From Terriglobia bacterium (lineage in GTDB: Bacteria > Acidobacteriota > Terriglobia > Bryobacterales > Bryobacteraceae), in NCBI GenBank assembly GCA_020073345.1, contig JAIQFI010000021.1:33085-97084 (forward strand): a DNA stretch of 64,000 nt, given 5' to 3'. Below the pieces are notes generated by a model. It saw only the letters and a program-made list of their open reading frames with translations, had not been told where the DNA came from and searched no databases. The position numbers and the translations under genes are program-made. This document shows positions 47,285 to 56,052 of the stretch, in pieces. Position 1 is the stretch's first letter, and every line of letters begins with the position of its first letter.

Positions 47285-48067
47285 ATGAAAACCCATCGGA
47301 TGATGATCGCTGCGGCGCTGGTGGTAACCGCATCCGCCGCCGCACAGTGGCTCGATTATCCGACTCCCAGCGTTCCGCGGCTGCCGAACGGCAAGCCCAA
47401 TCTGACGGCGCCCGTGCCCAAGACGGCTGACGGCAAGCCGGACCTCTCGGGCATCTGGACGACCAAGGTCGGCTATACGGGGAACATCGCCAGGGATCTC
47501 AAGCCCGGAGAGGTTTCCTTCCAGCCGTGGGCGTCCGAGGTGTACAAGCACCGGCAGGAGACGCAGGGTAAGGAGGATCCACAGGCGTACTGCGTGCTGT
47601 CGGGCGTCCCGCGCGAGCATGTGGTGCCGTATCCATTCAAGATCCTGAACACCACGTCGTCCGGCACCGGCCCGGGTATGATCGTGATTCTGTACGAGGC
47701 GCTTCACAGCTACCGGCAGATCTTCCTGGACGGCCGTAAGCTTCCAAAGGATCCCAATCCCACTTGGATGGGCTACTCGACGGGCCATTGGGATGGCGAC
47801 ACGCTGGTGGTGGAGTCCTCGGGCTTCGTCAATAACAACTGGCTGGACAACGGCGGCCATATGGGAACGGAAGCCATGAAGTTGACGGAACGCTTTCACC
47901 GCCGCGACTACGGTCACATCGATCTGCAGCTCGTGATCGACGATCCGAAGGCGTACACCAAACCCTGGACGGTGAATCTGGAGTTCAACGCGACTCCGGA
48001 CAGCGAGCTGATCGAGTACGTCTGCGATGAGAATGAGAAGGATCTGACACATCTCGTCGGCAAGTAA
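47285..48067 (+). CDS. Secreted two-cysteine family protein, array member 8
   Basis: This 260-residue exported protein has a signal peptide ending AAA|QW and lies 9 bp after member 7. An AGTAGGAGG ribosome site precedes the ATG. Its first Cys stands in YCVLSGVP, and a four-residue insertion (NTTSSGTGPG region) separates it from VILYEALHSYRQIFLDGRKLP. DDPKAYTKPW and YVCDENEKD close the core. A 59-bp gap with a hairpin and a TATAAT follows, the largest gap in the array. Confidence 0.84.
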   Translation: MKTHRMMIAAALVVTASAAAQWLDYPTPSVPRLPNGKPNLTAPVPKTADGKPDLSGIWTTKVGYTGNIARDLKPGEVSFQPWASEVYKHRQETQGKEDPQAYCVLSGVPREHVVPYPFKILNTTSSGTGPGMIVILYEALHSYRQIFLDGRKLPKDPNPTWMGYSTGHWDGDTLVVESSGFVNNNWLDNGGHMGTEAMKLTERFHRRDYGHIDLQLVIDDPKAYTKPWTVNLEFNATPDSELIEYVCDENEKDLTHLVGK

Positions 48068-48084
48068 GGGCCGCTTAATTTGCG

Positions 48085-48120
48085 CTCCCCGGTAGCGATA
48101 TAATCACGAAAACCGGGGAG
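48085..48120 (+). promoter_or_regulatory. Inverted repeat masking the ribosome site of array member 9, with an internal TATAAT
   Basis: CTCCCCGGT (48085-48093) and ACCGGGGAG (48112-48120) form a perfect 9-bp stem with an 18-base loop. The right arm contains most of the GGGGAGG ribosome site for ATG 48127. The loop holds a TATAAT (48099-48104). Read-through transcripts would fold and hide the ribosome site, whereas a transcript from the TATAAT would lack the left arm and be translatable. Confidence 0.5.
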
Positions 48121-48126
48121 GTGTGA

Positions 48127-49206
48127 ATGATCGCGCACATTCGTGCAATTGCGGCGACGATTGTTGTTCTTTCCGTGCCCGCAGCCGGGCAATGGCTTAA
48201 ATACAAAACTCCCGGAATCCCGCGGACCGCGGACGGCAGCCCGAACCTCAAGGCGGCGGCGCCCAAAACGCCGGACGGCAAGCCTGACCTATCGGGAATC
48301 TGGCGCGGCGATCCCGGCGGCTATGGCCTCAACATGGCTGCGGAACTCAAGCCTTCCGAAATCCAACCTTGGGCGGAGAAGCTCTACAAACAGCGCCTCG
48401 AAGACCAAGGCAAGGATAGCCCCAGTTACCGCTGCATGCCGCAGATCGGTCCGTACACGAGCTTCGGGATGTTCAAAATCCTCCAGACTCCTGCCGTGAT
48501 CGGTTATCTCTCCGAGGGCGGCGTTTACCGCCAGGTCCTCACCGATGGCCGACCGCTTCCCGAAAACCCCAATCCCACGTGGATGGGCTATTCCGTCGGG
48601 CATTGGGAAGGAGACACTTTGGTCGTCGAGAACGCCGGGTTCAATGACCAGACCTGGCTCGACGCAGGGCACCCTCACTCGGACGATCTCCGCGTCACCG
48701 AGCGATTTCACCGCAAGGACTTCGGCCACATGGACCTGAAGATGACCTTCAGCGATCCGAAAATCTACGCGCGGCCCTTTAGCGTCGACGTGGAGCTGGA
48801 ACTCGTGCCCGATACCGAGCTGCTCGAATACGTCTGCAACGAGAACGAGAAAGACGTCAAGCACTTCGTGATCACGGAGGAAGACCGCAAGCAGAACCGT
48901 TCGAGTGCGAAGGTCGCCCCGGAGATCCTCGCGAAATATGCGGGTATTTACGAGATGCAGAATCCTGAGGATCCCAAGGGCAAACCGATTTCCGTCTGGA
49001 TGCTGACGGAAGGCGATCAGTTGCTAACGCAGATGAATGGCGCTGGTCCGAAAATCCCGCTTGCGGCCCAAAGCGATACGACGTTTAGCCTATTAGGCGG
49101 CACTGTCCAATTCGTCACTGACGATCGCGGGGCCGTGACGCACTTCATCATGCAGGCCGTAGAGGGCGACTTCAAGATCATCCGCAAAGGCGACCTGCCG
49201 AAGTAA
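48127..49206 (+). CDS. Secreted two-cysteine family protein, array member 9, with C-terminal extra domain
   Basis: This 359-residue exported protein has a signal peptide ending PAAG|QW. Residues about 20-255 are the family core (RCMPQIGP, RQVLTDGRPLPENPNPTWMG, GHWEGDTLVVE, FSDPKIYARPF, YVCNENEKDVKHF). A roughly 95-residue addition (about 265-359) looks like a small beta domain (APEILAKYAGIYEMQN, QLLTQMNGAGPKIPL, FSLLGGTVQFV, FIMQAVEGDFKIIRKG), resembling domains attached to serine hydrolases (DUF3471-like). It is the last gene of the array and has its own regulatory gap. Confidence 0.85.
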   Translation: MIAHIRAIAATIVVLSVPAAGQWLKYKTPGIPRTADGSPNLKAAAPKTPDGKPDLSGIWRGDPGGYGLNMAAELKPSEIQPWAEKLYKQRLEDQGKDSPSYRCMPQIGPYTSFGMFKILQTPAVIGYLSEGGVYRQVLTDGRPLPENPNPTWMGYSVGHWEGDTLVVENAGFNDQTWLDAGHPHSDDLRVTERFHRKDFGHMDLKMTFSDPKIYARPFSVDVELELVPDTELLEYVCNENEKDVKHFVITEEDRKQNRSSAKVAPEILAKYAGIYEMQNPEDPKGKPISVWMLTEGDQLLTQMNGAGPKIPLAAQSDTTFSLLGGTVQFVTDDRGAVTHFIMQAVEGDFKIIRKGDLPK

Positions 49207-49214
49207 GCCACAAA

Positions 49215-51821
49215 TTAGTCGGCATCGAGGAACCCGGCCCTGAAGAGCGGTCGCCCGGCGACGGCGGTGTGGAAGGCGTAAGCAGTCAGGGCGAGAACGA
49301 CAACCACCGCGAAGATAGTTGCGCTCGCATACCAGTTGGAGAAGTCCGTGGTCAGAGGAAGGCTGGTTAGGGTCTCACCTACGAATCCGCACACGATGGT
49401 TGTAAACAATCCTCCCAATCGGAGCAGGATCGTGACGAATACTGCCATTTGTAGCATGTTGTGGACAACCGCGATCACTGGGTGAGCGCTTCCGAATCCC
49501 AGCAAGCCCCCCCAGAGCAGCACCAAACTGGCGGCCGCGATCCATTGCCGCCGCAGCAGCACGCGGAGCAACATAAGGATGAACGTGTACGCCATTCCGG
49601 CAAGGAAGGTACCGACCAGGACATTTGCCAGAGTGCCTGTCAGGCGCCGCGCGTCGAGAGTTGAAGGTAGCTGAATGGTCGTGGGGAACATACCGTAGTG
49701 TTCCAGAGCCATCCGGTAAGCCGAGTACTCGAGCACAAGTCCAATGCCCAGTGCGACACCGAAAACGAGGTGTCCGCCCACCAGCGGATCGCGAAATCCG
49801 CCACTGAGCACGCGGCTCCACGTAATCATGCTCTGCGGCCAGCGCCTTCGAACATAAGGCTCGAACGCCAGATAGAACGTCCAGACAATGAGTGCAGGGA
49901 GCATCGAAATAAGCGCGCCGAGGATCCATAGGGCCAGCTCGTCCACCGTGGCGACATGATGGCCGTGCAACAGGACATCCAGCCAGGCACCGGCGAAGAC
50001 GAAAACCGCTACGCGGTTCGCTCCGCGGACGTCTCCCTTTTTCGCCCGGAAATTGCGCCAGGCGAGAAAAACGCCCAGAGTGATCCCAACAAGGCCCACC
50101 ACAGCGACTGCAGCCGGGAGGTTGGCGGCCTGCTGCATTCGTCCAGGCTTGGACCATGGACCGATGATCCGGAAGAACACCGGTTTCCCGCGCCAGGATC
50201 CCGCTTCGATCCGCATGGGGATCTCCGGGGAACTCGGGTATGATCCGGTCCACGCCGCCCGTGCGTCGAAGGGGGCGAGCGAGATCCACCGAGGCTCCGC
50301 TACCGTGAAGCGCGACATATCCAAGCCCGCCGCGGTGAAGAGAACCCTCCAGTCAAAGGAGCTTGGCAGAGGAGCGATCTCGTCCACTTGCGGAGGCACA
50401 GCGTCGAGTTGCAGTAAACGGCCCTGTGGATCCAGATTCAGCCCGATCATCCCGGAGATGATGGGCGGCGGATCGTCGAGGGAAACAGCACCCGCGGGAC
50501 CGCTCGGCACCATGGGTTGCGGGCTCTGCCGGTACCAGAAATAGATCAGCGGAGGCTGGCCTTTGGCCAACTGATCCCGATATGCGGCAGGGTTCCCTTG
50601 TTTCTCCACGTAGGTCTGGTAGGCAGCGTTGTAACTAAACTCATAATGGTGGTCGGCAGGAGGGGCTGCGTACCCGAAGCTCTGAATCATCTCGCGCGCT
50701 TTCTGCGCCAGGATCTCCGGTGAGTCGGGGAAGGGGGTTTTCTGGAGCACATTGGTCTTCGCTCCCAGCATCACCGCTGCAACTAATCCCACGAGAATCC
50801 ATGCCAGGCAGATGCCGGCAGTGCGCACCGAAATGCCTTCGGTATCTCCCGCAGCCGCGACCATTTCGGGCGAGGGGGTGTCACCGGCGGCGAGGGCGGC
50901 GGCCAGTGGATCGCCGCCGGGGAGCGCACGCGCGACCGCCAGCGCGGATGGCGGACGATTCTGCGGATCAGGCTCGAGACATTTGAGAATCACGCGCTCG
51001 ACCGCGGGGTCCATGTCTTTCACCAGCGAGGTGGGCGTCGTAGCGGTATCGTCGCGGCGCTTGCCGGTGAACATTTCGTGCAGCACCAAGCCGAGCGCGT
51101 AGATGTCGCTGCGGACCGTGACCTCTCTGCCGACGGCCTGCTCCGGGGCCATGTAGGCCGGCGTGCCTTCGCGCACCTGCTCGATCTGATCGGCGAGCCC
51201 TGCGAGGCCGAAATCGGTGATCAGCACCTGCCCCCGCCCGTCGAGCATAATGTTGGCGGGCTTCAGATCGCGGTGCAGGACGCCTTTGTCGTGCGCGGCG
51301 GCAAGCCCTGCGCAGAGCCTGCGCGCGATCTCCAGGGCTTTGTCTCCGGGCAGCCGCCCAATGCGGCGCAGGAGCGAGCGCAGATCCTCGCCATCAACAT
51401 ATTCCATGGATAGGAATGTGGACCCGTCCACTTCGCCGATGTCGTACACGCGGCACACGTTGGGATGCGAGACTTGCCGCGCGATGCGCACCTCGGCGTG
51501 GAACCGGTCGAGCAGGTTGCGCGTGGTCGCGGCGGGCAGGAATTTGAGCGCCACGGGCTGGTTCAGCTTGAGATCGTTGGCGCGATAAACCTCGCCCATA
51601 CCGCCCTGGCCGACCAATCCCAGAATGCGGTATCGCTCCGCGAGGATGGCGCCGACGGGGAAGCGGCCTTCGTCGATCGAGGAACTGGAGGGCGTGGGTG
51701 TTCGCTCACGCGCCATCGCGACGGTCGGGGCCTGGGAATTGGACCCGATACCGGCGCCACACACACCGCAGAAGTGGTTGCGCTCGGGCACGTCGGCGGA
51801 GCACGCCGGGCATCGGGGCAT
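49215..51821 (-). CDS. Zinc-ribbon Ser/Thr protein kinase with multi-helix C-terminal half
   Basis: This 868-residue Pkn-type kinase has an N-terminal zinc ribbon (C4, C7, C18, C21). The kinase domain (about 62-310) has GQGGMGEV, K93, HRDLKPAN (183-190), DFG (203-205), the APEQ motif and the complete subdomains IX-XI (SDIYALGLVLHEMFTG). A transmembrane helix at about 335-355 leads to an external sensor-like region (about 365-570). Several more helices follow (570-868), as in a membrane-bound protease-like or receptor domain. It converges on the array end with an 8-bp gap. All catalytic residues are present, unlike the truncated kinase at 635. Confidence 0.9.
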   Translation of the reverse strand: MPRCPACSADVPERNHFCGVCGAGIGSNSQAPTVAMARERTPTPSSSSIDEGRFPVGAILAERYRILGLVGQGGMGEVYRANDLKLNQPVALKFLPAATTRNLLDRFHAEVRIARQVSHPNVCRVYDIGEVDGSTFLSMEYVDGEDLRSLLRRIGRLPGDKALEIARRLCAGLAAAHDKGVLHRDLKPANIMLDGRGQVLITDFGLAGLADQIEQVREGTPAYMAPEQAVGREVTVRSDIYALGLVLHEMFTGKRRDDTATTPTSLVKDMDPAVERVILKCLEPDPQNRPPSALAVARALPGGDPLAAALAAGDTPSPEMVAAAGDTEGISVRTAGICLAWILVGLVAAVMLGAKTNVLQKTPFPDSPEILAQKAREMIQSFGYAAPPADHHYEFSYNAAYQTYVEKQGNPAAYRDQLAKGQPPLIYFWYRQSPQPMVPSGPAGAVSLDDPPPIISGMIGLNLDPQGRLLQLDAVPPQVDEIAPLPSSFDWRVLFTAAGLDMSRFTVAEPRWISLAPFDARAAWTGSYPSSPEIPMRIEAGSWRGKPVFFRIIGPWSKPGRMQQAANLPAAVAVVGLVGITLGVFLAWRNFRAKKGDVRGANRVAVFVFAGAWLDVLLHGHHVATVDELALWILGALISMLPALIVWTFYLAFEPYVRRRWPQSMITWSRVLSGGFRDPLVGGHLVFGVALGIGLVLEYSAYRMALEHYGMFPTTIQLPSTLDARRLTGTLANVLVGTFLAGMAYTFILMLLRVLLRRQWIAAASLVLLWGGLLGFGSAHPVIAVVHNMLQMAVFVTILLRLGGLFTTIVCGFVGETLTSLPLTTDFSNWYASATIFAVVVVLALTAYAFHTAVAGRPLFRAGFLDAD

Positions 51822-51862
51822 CCGATCAGTATACGCGTTAATTCGCGTTTATTTGCGGCTGA

Positions 51863-53956
51863 TCAGACTAAGTCCGCAGCCTTAATCGGCAACATCCTCA
51901 CGCGCTTCTTGGTCGCGGCGTACACCGCGTTCACCACCGCCGGGACGATGCTAGGCGTGCTGGCTTCGCCGATACCGCCGGGATTCTCGCGGCTCGGCAC
52001 AATGTGAACCTCCACCACCGGCATCTCATCGATGCGGATGGGGTCGTAGTTGTTGAAGTTCTTCTGCACCACGCGTCCCTTATCGAGCGTGATGCCGAGC
52101 TTGGTTACGGTGCTCATGCCGTAAACGATGCCGCTCTGGATTTGCGCCTCGACGATGGCTGGGTTGATCACCTGCCCGCAATCGACAGCGCAGACCACGC
52201 GATGAACTTTCACCTTGCCTTGCGTAACGGAAACTTCGGCCACCTGCGCGTTGAAGCTGCCGATGTTGGCGACGACGCCGACGCCGCGGAAGCGGCCGGC
52301 CGGAAGCGGCTTGCCCCAATCGGACTTTTCCGCCGCGATATTCAGCACGTTCAGCAGACGCGGAGTGCCCGCCAGCAGCTTGCGGCGGAACTCGACCGGA
52401 TCCGCTCCGGCTGCGGCGGCCATCTCATCGATGAACGCCTCCATGAAGTAAGTGTTCTGCGAGTAGCCCACCGAGCGCCAGTAGCTGACCGGCGTTCCGG
52501 TGTCGGGAGCCGTAAATTCCACGGCCACGTTGGGGATGGCATACTTCATATCCTGAATGCCTTCCACAGCCGTGCCGTTGCCGCCGAACGGCGGGCAGAC
52601 CACCCGCGCGCTGAACGACACGGGCGCGCCCTGGGCGTCCAATCCGCCCGAGAACTTCACGTAGGAAGCGGGACGATAGGTGTCATGCTGCAGGTCATCC
52701 TCGCGCGACCACGTGAGCTTGACGGGCGTGGGCGACATCGCTTTGGCGATTTCGACCGCTTCGGTGACGTAATCCGCGCCGCCCCGGCGTCCGAATCCGC
52801 CGCCCAGATACTGGGTGTGAACCAGGCACTTATTAGCAGGCAGGCCGGTGACCATCGCGGCGGTCTGCTGCGCCAAGGATTGAATCTGCGACGCCACCCA
52901 GATATCGCAGCCGTCCGGACGCACTTCCACCGTGGCGTTCAGCGGCTCCATGGGAGCATGAGAGAGATACGGCGCTTCGTACACCGCTTCGACTTTCTTA
53001 GCGGCGCCGGCGAAGGCGCCTGCGGCGTCGCCTGCTTTGCGCATAGACATGCCCGGCTTGGCGGCCAGGCCCGCCCATTCCTGCCGCAAAGCCGGCGTGG
53101 ATACGTTGGCCCATTTGCCTTCGTCCCACTTGATGACCAGGGCCTTGCGGCCTTCCATCGCGCTCCAGGTATTGTCGGCGATCACGGCCACGCCGTTCGA
53201 AATCTGCACGACTTTCTTGACACCCGGTACGGCCATCGCCTTCGAGCCGTCGAAACTGGCGACCTTGCCCTCAAACACCGGGCAGCGCTCGAGCGACGCG
53301 TACAGCATTCCTGGACGACGAACGTCGAGTCCGAATCCGATCGACCCGTTGACCTTCGCGGGAGTATCCAGGCGCTTGGGCGAGGTCCCGATCACTTTGT
53401 ATTGAGCGGCCGTCTTCAGCGGGACGTTGGCAGGCGCGGGCAGCTTGGCGGCGGCTTCCGCCAGAGCGCCGTACGTCAGCTTCGCGCCGGTCGCGGTATT
53501 GACGACCGTGCTGTTCTCAGCCCGGCACTGCGATTTGTCGACCTTCCACTGCTGGGCAGCAGCTTGGACCAGCATTTCGCGGGCGGCTGCGCCTGCCTGC
53601 CGCAGAGGCTGCCAGGAGGTGCGGATACTCAAGCTTCCGTACGCGCCCATCATGGGCGCGCCGTATACCGGCGCAACGCCTGGGAACTCGGTGCGGATCT
53701 TCTTCCAGTCGCACTCCAGCTCTTCTGCGAGCAACTGGGAGAGCGAAGTCACGGTTCCCTGCCCCATCTCCGACTTGTGGATCTCGAGGGTGACAGTATC
53801 GTCGGTGCCGACCTTCACGAAGGCGTTCAGCGTGAGTGGACCGGCAGTCTGCGCCTGGCCCTTCACCGGCAGTTGGAAGCCGACCAGCAATCCGCCGCCG
53901 ACTGCGGCGCCCGTCTTCAGGAAACTCCGGCGATTTACGCTCATAACGGACTTCAT
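51863..53956 (-). CDS. Molybdenum hydroxylase large subunit (IorB-like), Tat-exported
   Basis: This 697-residue xanthine-oxidase-family subunit binds the molybdopterin cofactor and hydroxylates an aromatic heterocycle or aldehyde. A twin-arginine signal [15 protein letters not shown] (about 8-22) sends it to the periplasm. Cofactor-region motifs include [31 protein letters not shown] and [12 protein letters not shown], with the catalytic Glu in GGIGEAS near the C-terminus. ATG 53956 has a GGGAGG site and overlaps the stop of the Fe-S subunit (ATGA). No FAD subunit is adjacent, as in isoquinoline 1-oxidoreductase. Confidence 0.9.
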   Translation of the reverse strand: MKSVMSVNRRSFLKTGAAVGGGLLVGFQLPVKGQAQTAGPLTLNAFVKVGTDDTVTLEIHKSEMGQGTVTSLSQLLAEELECDWKKIRTEFPGVAPVYGAPMMGAYGSLSIRTSWQPLRQAGAAAREMLVQAAAQQWKVDKSQCRAENSTVVNTATGAKLTYGALAEAAAKLPAPANVPLKTAAQYKVIGTSPKRLDTPAKVNGSIGFGLDVRRPGMLYASLERCPVFEGKVASFDGSKAMAVPGVKKVVQISNGVAVIADNTWSAMEGRKALVIKWDEGKWANVSTPALRQEWAGLAAKPGMSMRKAGDAAGAFAGAAKKVEAVYEAPYLSHAPMEPLNATVEVRPDGCDIWVASQIQSLAQQTAAMVTGLPANKCLVHTQYLGGGFGRRGGADYVTEAVEIAKAMSPTPVKLTWSREDDLQHDTYRPASYVKFSGGLDAQGAPVSFSARVVCPPFGGNGTAVEGIQDMKYAIPNVAVEFTAPDTGTPVSYWRSVGYSQNTYFMEAFIDEMAAAAGADPVEFRRKLLAGTPRLLNVLNIAAEKSDWGKPLPAGRFRGVGVVANIGSFNAQVAEVSVTQGKVKVHRVVCAVDCGQVINPAIVEAQIQSGIVYGMSTVTKLGITLDKGRVVQKNFNNYDPIRIDEMPVVEVHIVPSRENPGGIGEASTPSIVPAVVNAVYAATKKRVRMLPIKAADLV

Positions 53957-54435
53957 CGCGCACCTCCCTTGGCCTGCGCCTGATAGCGCGCAGCGAGATG
54001 CACTGCCTGGCGAATCGCCTGGTAGGTCCCGCAGCGGCACAGGTTGCCGCGCATGGCTTCGTCGATATCGGAATCCGAAGGATTGGTGGTTTTGGCCACC
54101 AGCGCCGCCGCGGTCATGATCTGGCCAGACTGGCAGTAGCCGCACTGCGGCACGTCGGCCTCGATCCAGGCTTTCTGCACAGGATGGCTGTTATCGGAGG
54201 AGAGACCTTCGATGGTGGTCACGCTCTTGCCAGCGACCGTCGAAACCTGCGTGATGCAGGACCGGGTCGGCTGGCCGTTGATATGCACGGTACAGGCGCC
54301 GCACAGGGCCATGCCACATCCAAACTTGGTGCCGGTCATGGCGAGGCTGTCGCGCAGCACCCACAAGAGGGGCATCTGCGGGACGGCATCCACCGTTTGC
54401 GATTTTCCGTTCAACGTAAATTTGACAGCAGCCAC
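53953..54435 (-). CDS. Molybdenum hydroxylase [2Fe-2S] subunit (IorA-like)
   Basis: This 160-residue electron-transfer subunit has the plant-ferredoxin cluster C40, C45, C48, C60 and the second helical-domain cluster C98, C101, C133, C135. It has no signal of its own, so it should be carried across the membrane with the Tat substrate IorB-like partner. GTG 54433-54435 is chosen because AAAAAGGAGG sits five bases upstream; the ATG at 54462 contains this ribosome site inside its frame. Confidence 0.92.
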   Translation of the reverse strand: MAAVKFTLNGKSQTVDAVPQMPLLWVLRDSLAMTGTKFGCGMALCGACTVHINGQPTRSCITQVSTVAGKSVTTIEGLSSDNSHPVQKAWIEADVPQCGYCQSGQIMTAAALVAKTTNPSDSDIDEAMRGNLCRCGTYQAIRQAVHLAARYQAQAKGGAR

Positions 54436-54521
54436 ACGAACCTCCTTTTTCGGATACGTCATTCAGTATACAGACAGGGGATGGTTGGGGAAAGGGGCGG
54501 ACGCCGTGGTCCACCATCACG

Positions 54522-54546
54522 TCACTCGAAAACATCACTCGAAAAC
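54522..54546. repeat. 13-bp-period tandem duplication spanning a stop codon
   Basis: The unit tcactcgaaaac occurs at 54522-54533 and again at 54535-54546. On the minus strand the second-listed copy contains the stop codon of the retropepsin-like gene, and the other copy lies directly after it, so the duplication preserved the protein end. Confidence 0.7.
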
Positions 54547-55326
54547 GACGTAGCCTTCGGAGTTGCAAATATAGACGCTTCGGAACAGGCTGATCGGCAG
54601 CAAACCGGCGACTCCGACATCTTCCTGTCGCGGAACGGCCACTGCCTCTCCATGCCAGAATCTGCGTCCATCGATGAGAAGTTTGGTGGTTATCGTGCCG
54701 ACGATGAACGAACCCGACATGGTGGTCATCTCGTACTTCACATCCCCGCCACCTGCGCCGAACACAATCACTCCATCCGCCCCCGAATCAAGCAGGAAGG
54801 GCCCCAAACTCGTGTTTACGAGCGGTCGGTCGTTTGATTTTAGGAATGGTACTCGGATTGCTTTGCCGTCGAACTCCACCGTCCCGAACTCCAGACGCTG
54901 GCCGCGCAAATCCAGCCGGTAATCGAAGCGTGACAAAAACGCCTGTCCAAGCACACCTTGAATATCGGGCGAGAGTTGATGGACCGCCTCCAGCCCGGCG
55001 AATAAGAACGTCTGGGCGCCGGCTCGCACCGGCCCCAACGCTACCTCAATGCCATCGTTTCCCGACACCACAGTCACGCCCGCGGAAGACGCCAGTTCAG
55101 TCCGAAGGGTCGGCGTCAGTCCGATTGACCGGGCTAGTTTCTGCTCGAGATGGTTGGATGTTGACCCGGTATCAATAAGAAAACGGTAGGGCCCGTGACC
55201 ATTAAGGTAAACCCCGTCCACAAGCGGGTGGCCCCGAGTCAAGTGAATCTTCACGACCGCGCCAGTCTGGCCTGCGGCCAGAACGCCGGTCAGCAGAGCC
55301 AACCCTACGATCGGAAAAGCCCGCAT
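54535..55326 (-). CDS. Retropepsin-like aspartyl protease, two-motif form
   Basis: This 263-residue exported protein has a signal peptide (about 1-19, VLAAGQ). A first active-site motif LIDTGSTSN (D52) and a second LLDSGADG (D180) suggest a complete bilobal aspartic peptidase in one chain. A flap-like segment GVTVVSGNDGIEVALG and the GVLGQAFLSRFDYRLDLRGQRLEF strand pattern are typical of bacterial clan AA proteins. ATG 55326 has GGGAGG at ideal spacing. The target is unknown. A symmetric sequence upstream (55367-55383) may be its operator. Confidence 0.82.
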   Translation of the reverse strand: MRAFPIVGLALLTGVLAAGQTGAVVKIHLTRGHPLVDGVYLNGHGPYRFLIDTGSTSNHLEQKLARSIGLTPTLRTELASSAGVTVVSGNDGIEVALGPVRAGAQTFLFAGLEAVHQLSPDIQGVLGQAFLSRFDYRLDLRGQRLEFGTVEFDGKAIRVPFLKSNDRPLVNTSLGPFLLDSGADGVIVFGAGGGDVKYEMTTMSGSFIVGTITTKLLIDGRRFWHGEAVAVPRQEDVGVAGLLPISLFRSVYICNSEGYVVFE

Positions 55327-55366
55327 CGCTGCCTCCCTACCCCCGGCATGCAAGACTGCAATTGCA

Positions 55367-55383
55367 TTGCAACAATGTTGCAA
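55367..55383. promoter_or_regulatory. 17-bp perfect palindrome upstream of the retropepsin-like gene
   Basis: TTGCAACA and TGTTGCAA flank a central A. It lies 41-57 bp before the ATG of the minus-strand gene in a locally AT-rich gap. A related ACAACAATGCC stretch follows at about 55391. It could be an operator for a dimeric repressor; no regulator gene is adjacent. Confidence 0.4.
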
Positions 55384-55507
55384 ATTAGTTACAACAATGC
55401 CACAGGCGGACCCTAAATGCAATGCCACGATTCGCCTGGATGCAGAGCCGCATCTGCCCCCGATTAGTCCGGATTCCGTGTAAACTGGACCGAGAGGAGA
55501 ACTCTAC

Positions 55508-56047
55508 ATGAAAACATCTTGGATGATTCTAGGCTTGGCCGTGGCCGTCGCGCTGCTGGTGGTCGTGGCGCTGCCCGCTGCTGAAACCCCCACCGCCGGA
55601 ACTAAGGCTCCCGACTTTACTCTCAAATCGCAGGAAGGCAAGACCGTCAGCCTTCACGATTTCAAGGGCAAATGGGTTGTTTTGTACTTCTATCCGAAAG
55701 ATTTCACGCAGGGCTGCACCATTGAAGCGCACAACTTCCAGGCCGACCAGCCCAAGTACGACAAGATCAACGCCGCCATCGTGGGCGTGAGCGTCGACAC
55801 CGTCGATTCTCATCAGCAGTTCTGCACCAAGGAGAACCTGACGTTTAAGCTGCTGGCCGACGAGAAGAAGGAAGTCGTCAACACGTACGGTTCGGTCCAG
55901 ACTCTGGGCAAGCTGGGCGATGTGGCCGCGCGCAACACTTTCCTGGTGGATCCGCAGGGCACCATCCGCAAAGTCTTCCTGAAGGTGGATCCCAACCCGC
56001 ACAGCAAGGAAGTGCTGGAAGCGCTCGCCGAGCTGCAAAAGAAGTAA
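55508..56047 (+). CDS. Exported peroxiredoxin (BCP/AhpC-TSA type)
   Basis: This 179-residue thiol peroxidase has an N-terminal signal or anchor (about 1-25), placing it in the periplasm. The peroxidatic cysteine is C70 in PKDFTQGC, and C106 in HQQFCTKEN is a possible resolving cysteine. The fold is thioredoxin-like with FTLKSQEGKTVSLHDFKGKWVVLYFYP. A GAGAGGAGA site precedes the ATG. It converges with an OsmC gene 5 bp away, pairing two peroxide-defence genes. Confidence 0.9.
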   Translation: MKTSWMILGLAVAVALLVVVALPAAETPTAGTKAPDFTLKSQEGKTVSLHDFKGKWVVLYFYPKDFTQGCTIEAHNFQADQPKYDKINAAIVGVSVDTVDSHQQFCTKENLTFKLLADEKKEVVNTYGSVQTLGKLGDVAARNTFLVDPQGTIRKVFLKVDPNPHSKEVLEALAELQKK

Positions 56048-56052
56048 GACCG

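Larger units (their letters stand above)
41759..49206 (+). other. Nine-gene tandem array of one secreted protein family
   Basis: Nine consecutive co-directional genes encode paralogues with the same plan: a signal peptide, mature N-terminus Gln-Trp (eight after Ala/Gly-type sites), a doubled DGKP-x-L-S motif, QPWA, a first invariant Cys before LPxG, RQIFxDGRxLP, GYSVGxWEGDTLVVE, TERFxRxDFGH, DDPKAYTxPW, and a second invariant Cys in C-x-EN-E-K-D. Gaps are +38, -43, +3, +17, +1, -1, +9 and +59 bp. The divergence between copies is considerable, so this is not a recent duplication. The function is unknown. Confidence 0.9.

Noticed and set aside
41759..49206. Array considered as a recent DNA-level tandem repeat
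   Set aside because: The copies share protein motifs but differ widely at the nucleotide level, so this is an ancient gene family, not a simple sequence repeat.
52004..53983. Open frame of 659 codons on the plus strand
   Set aside because: Antisense to the molybdenum hydroxylase large subunit, whose motifs are unambiguous.
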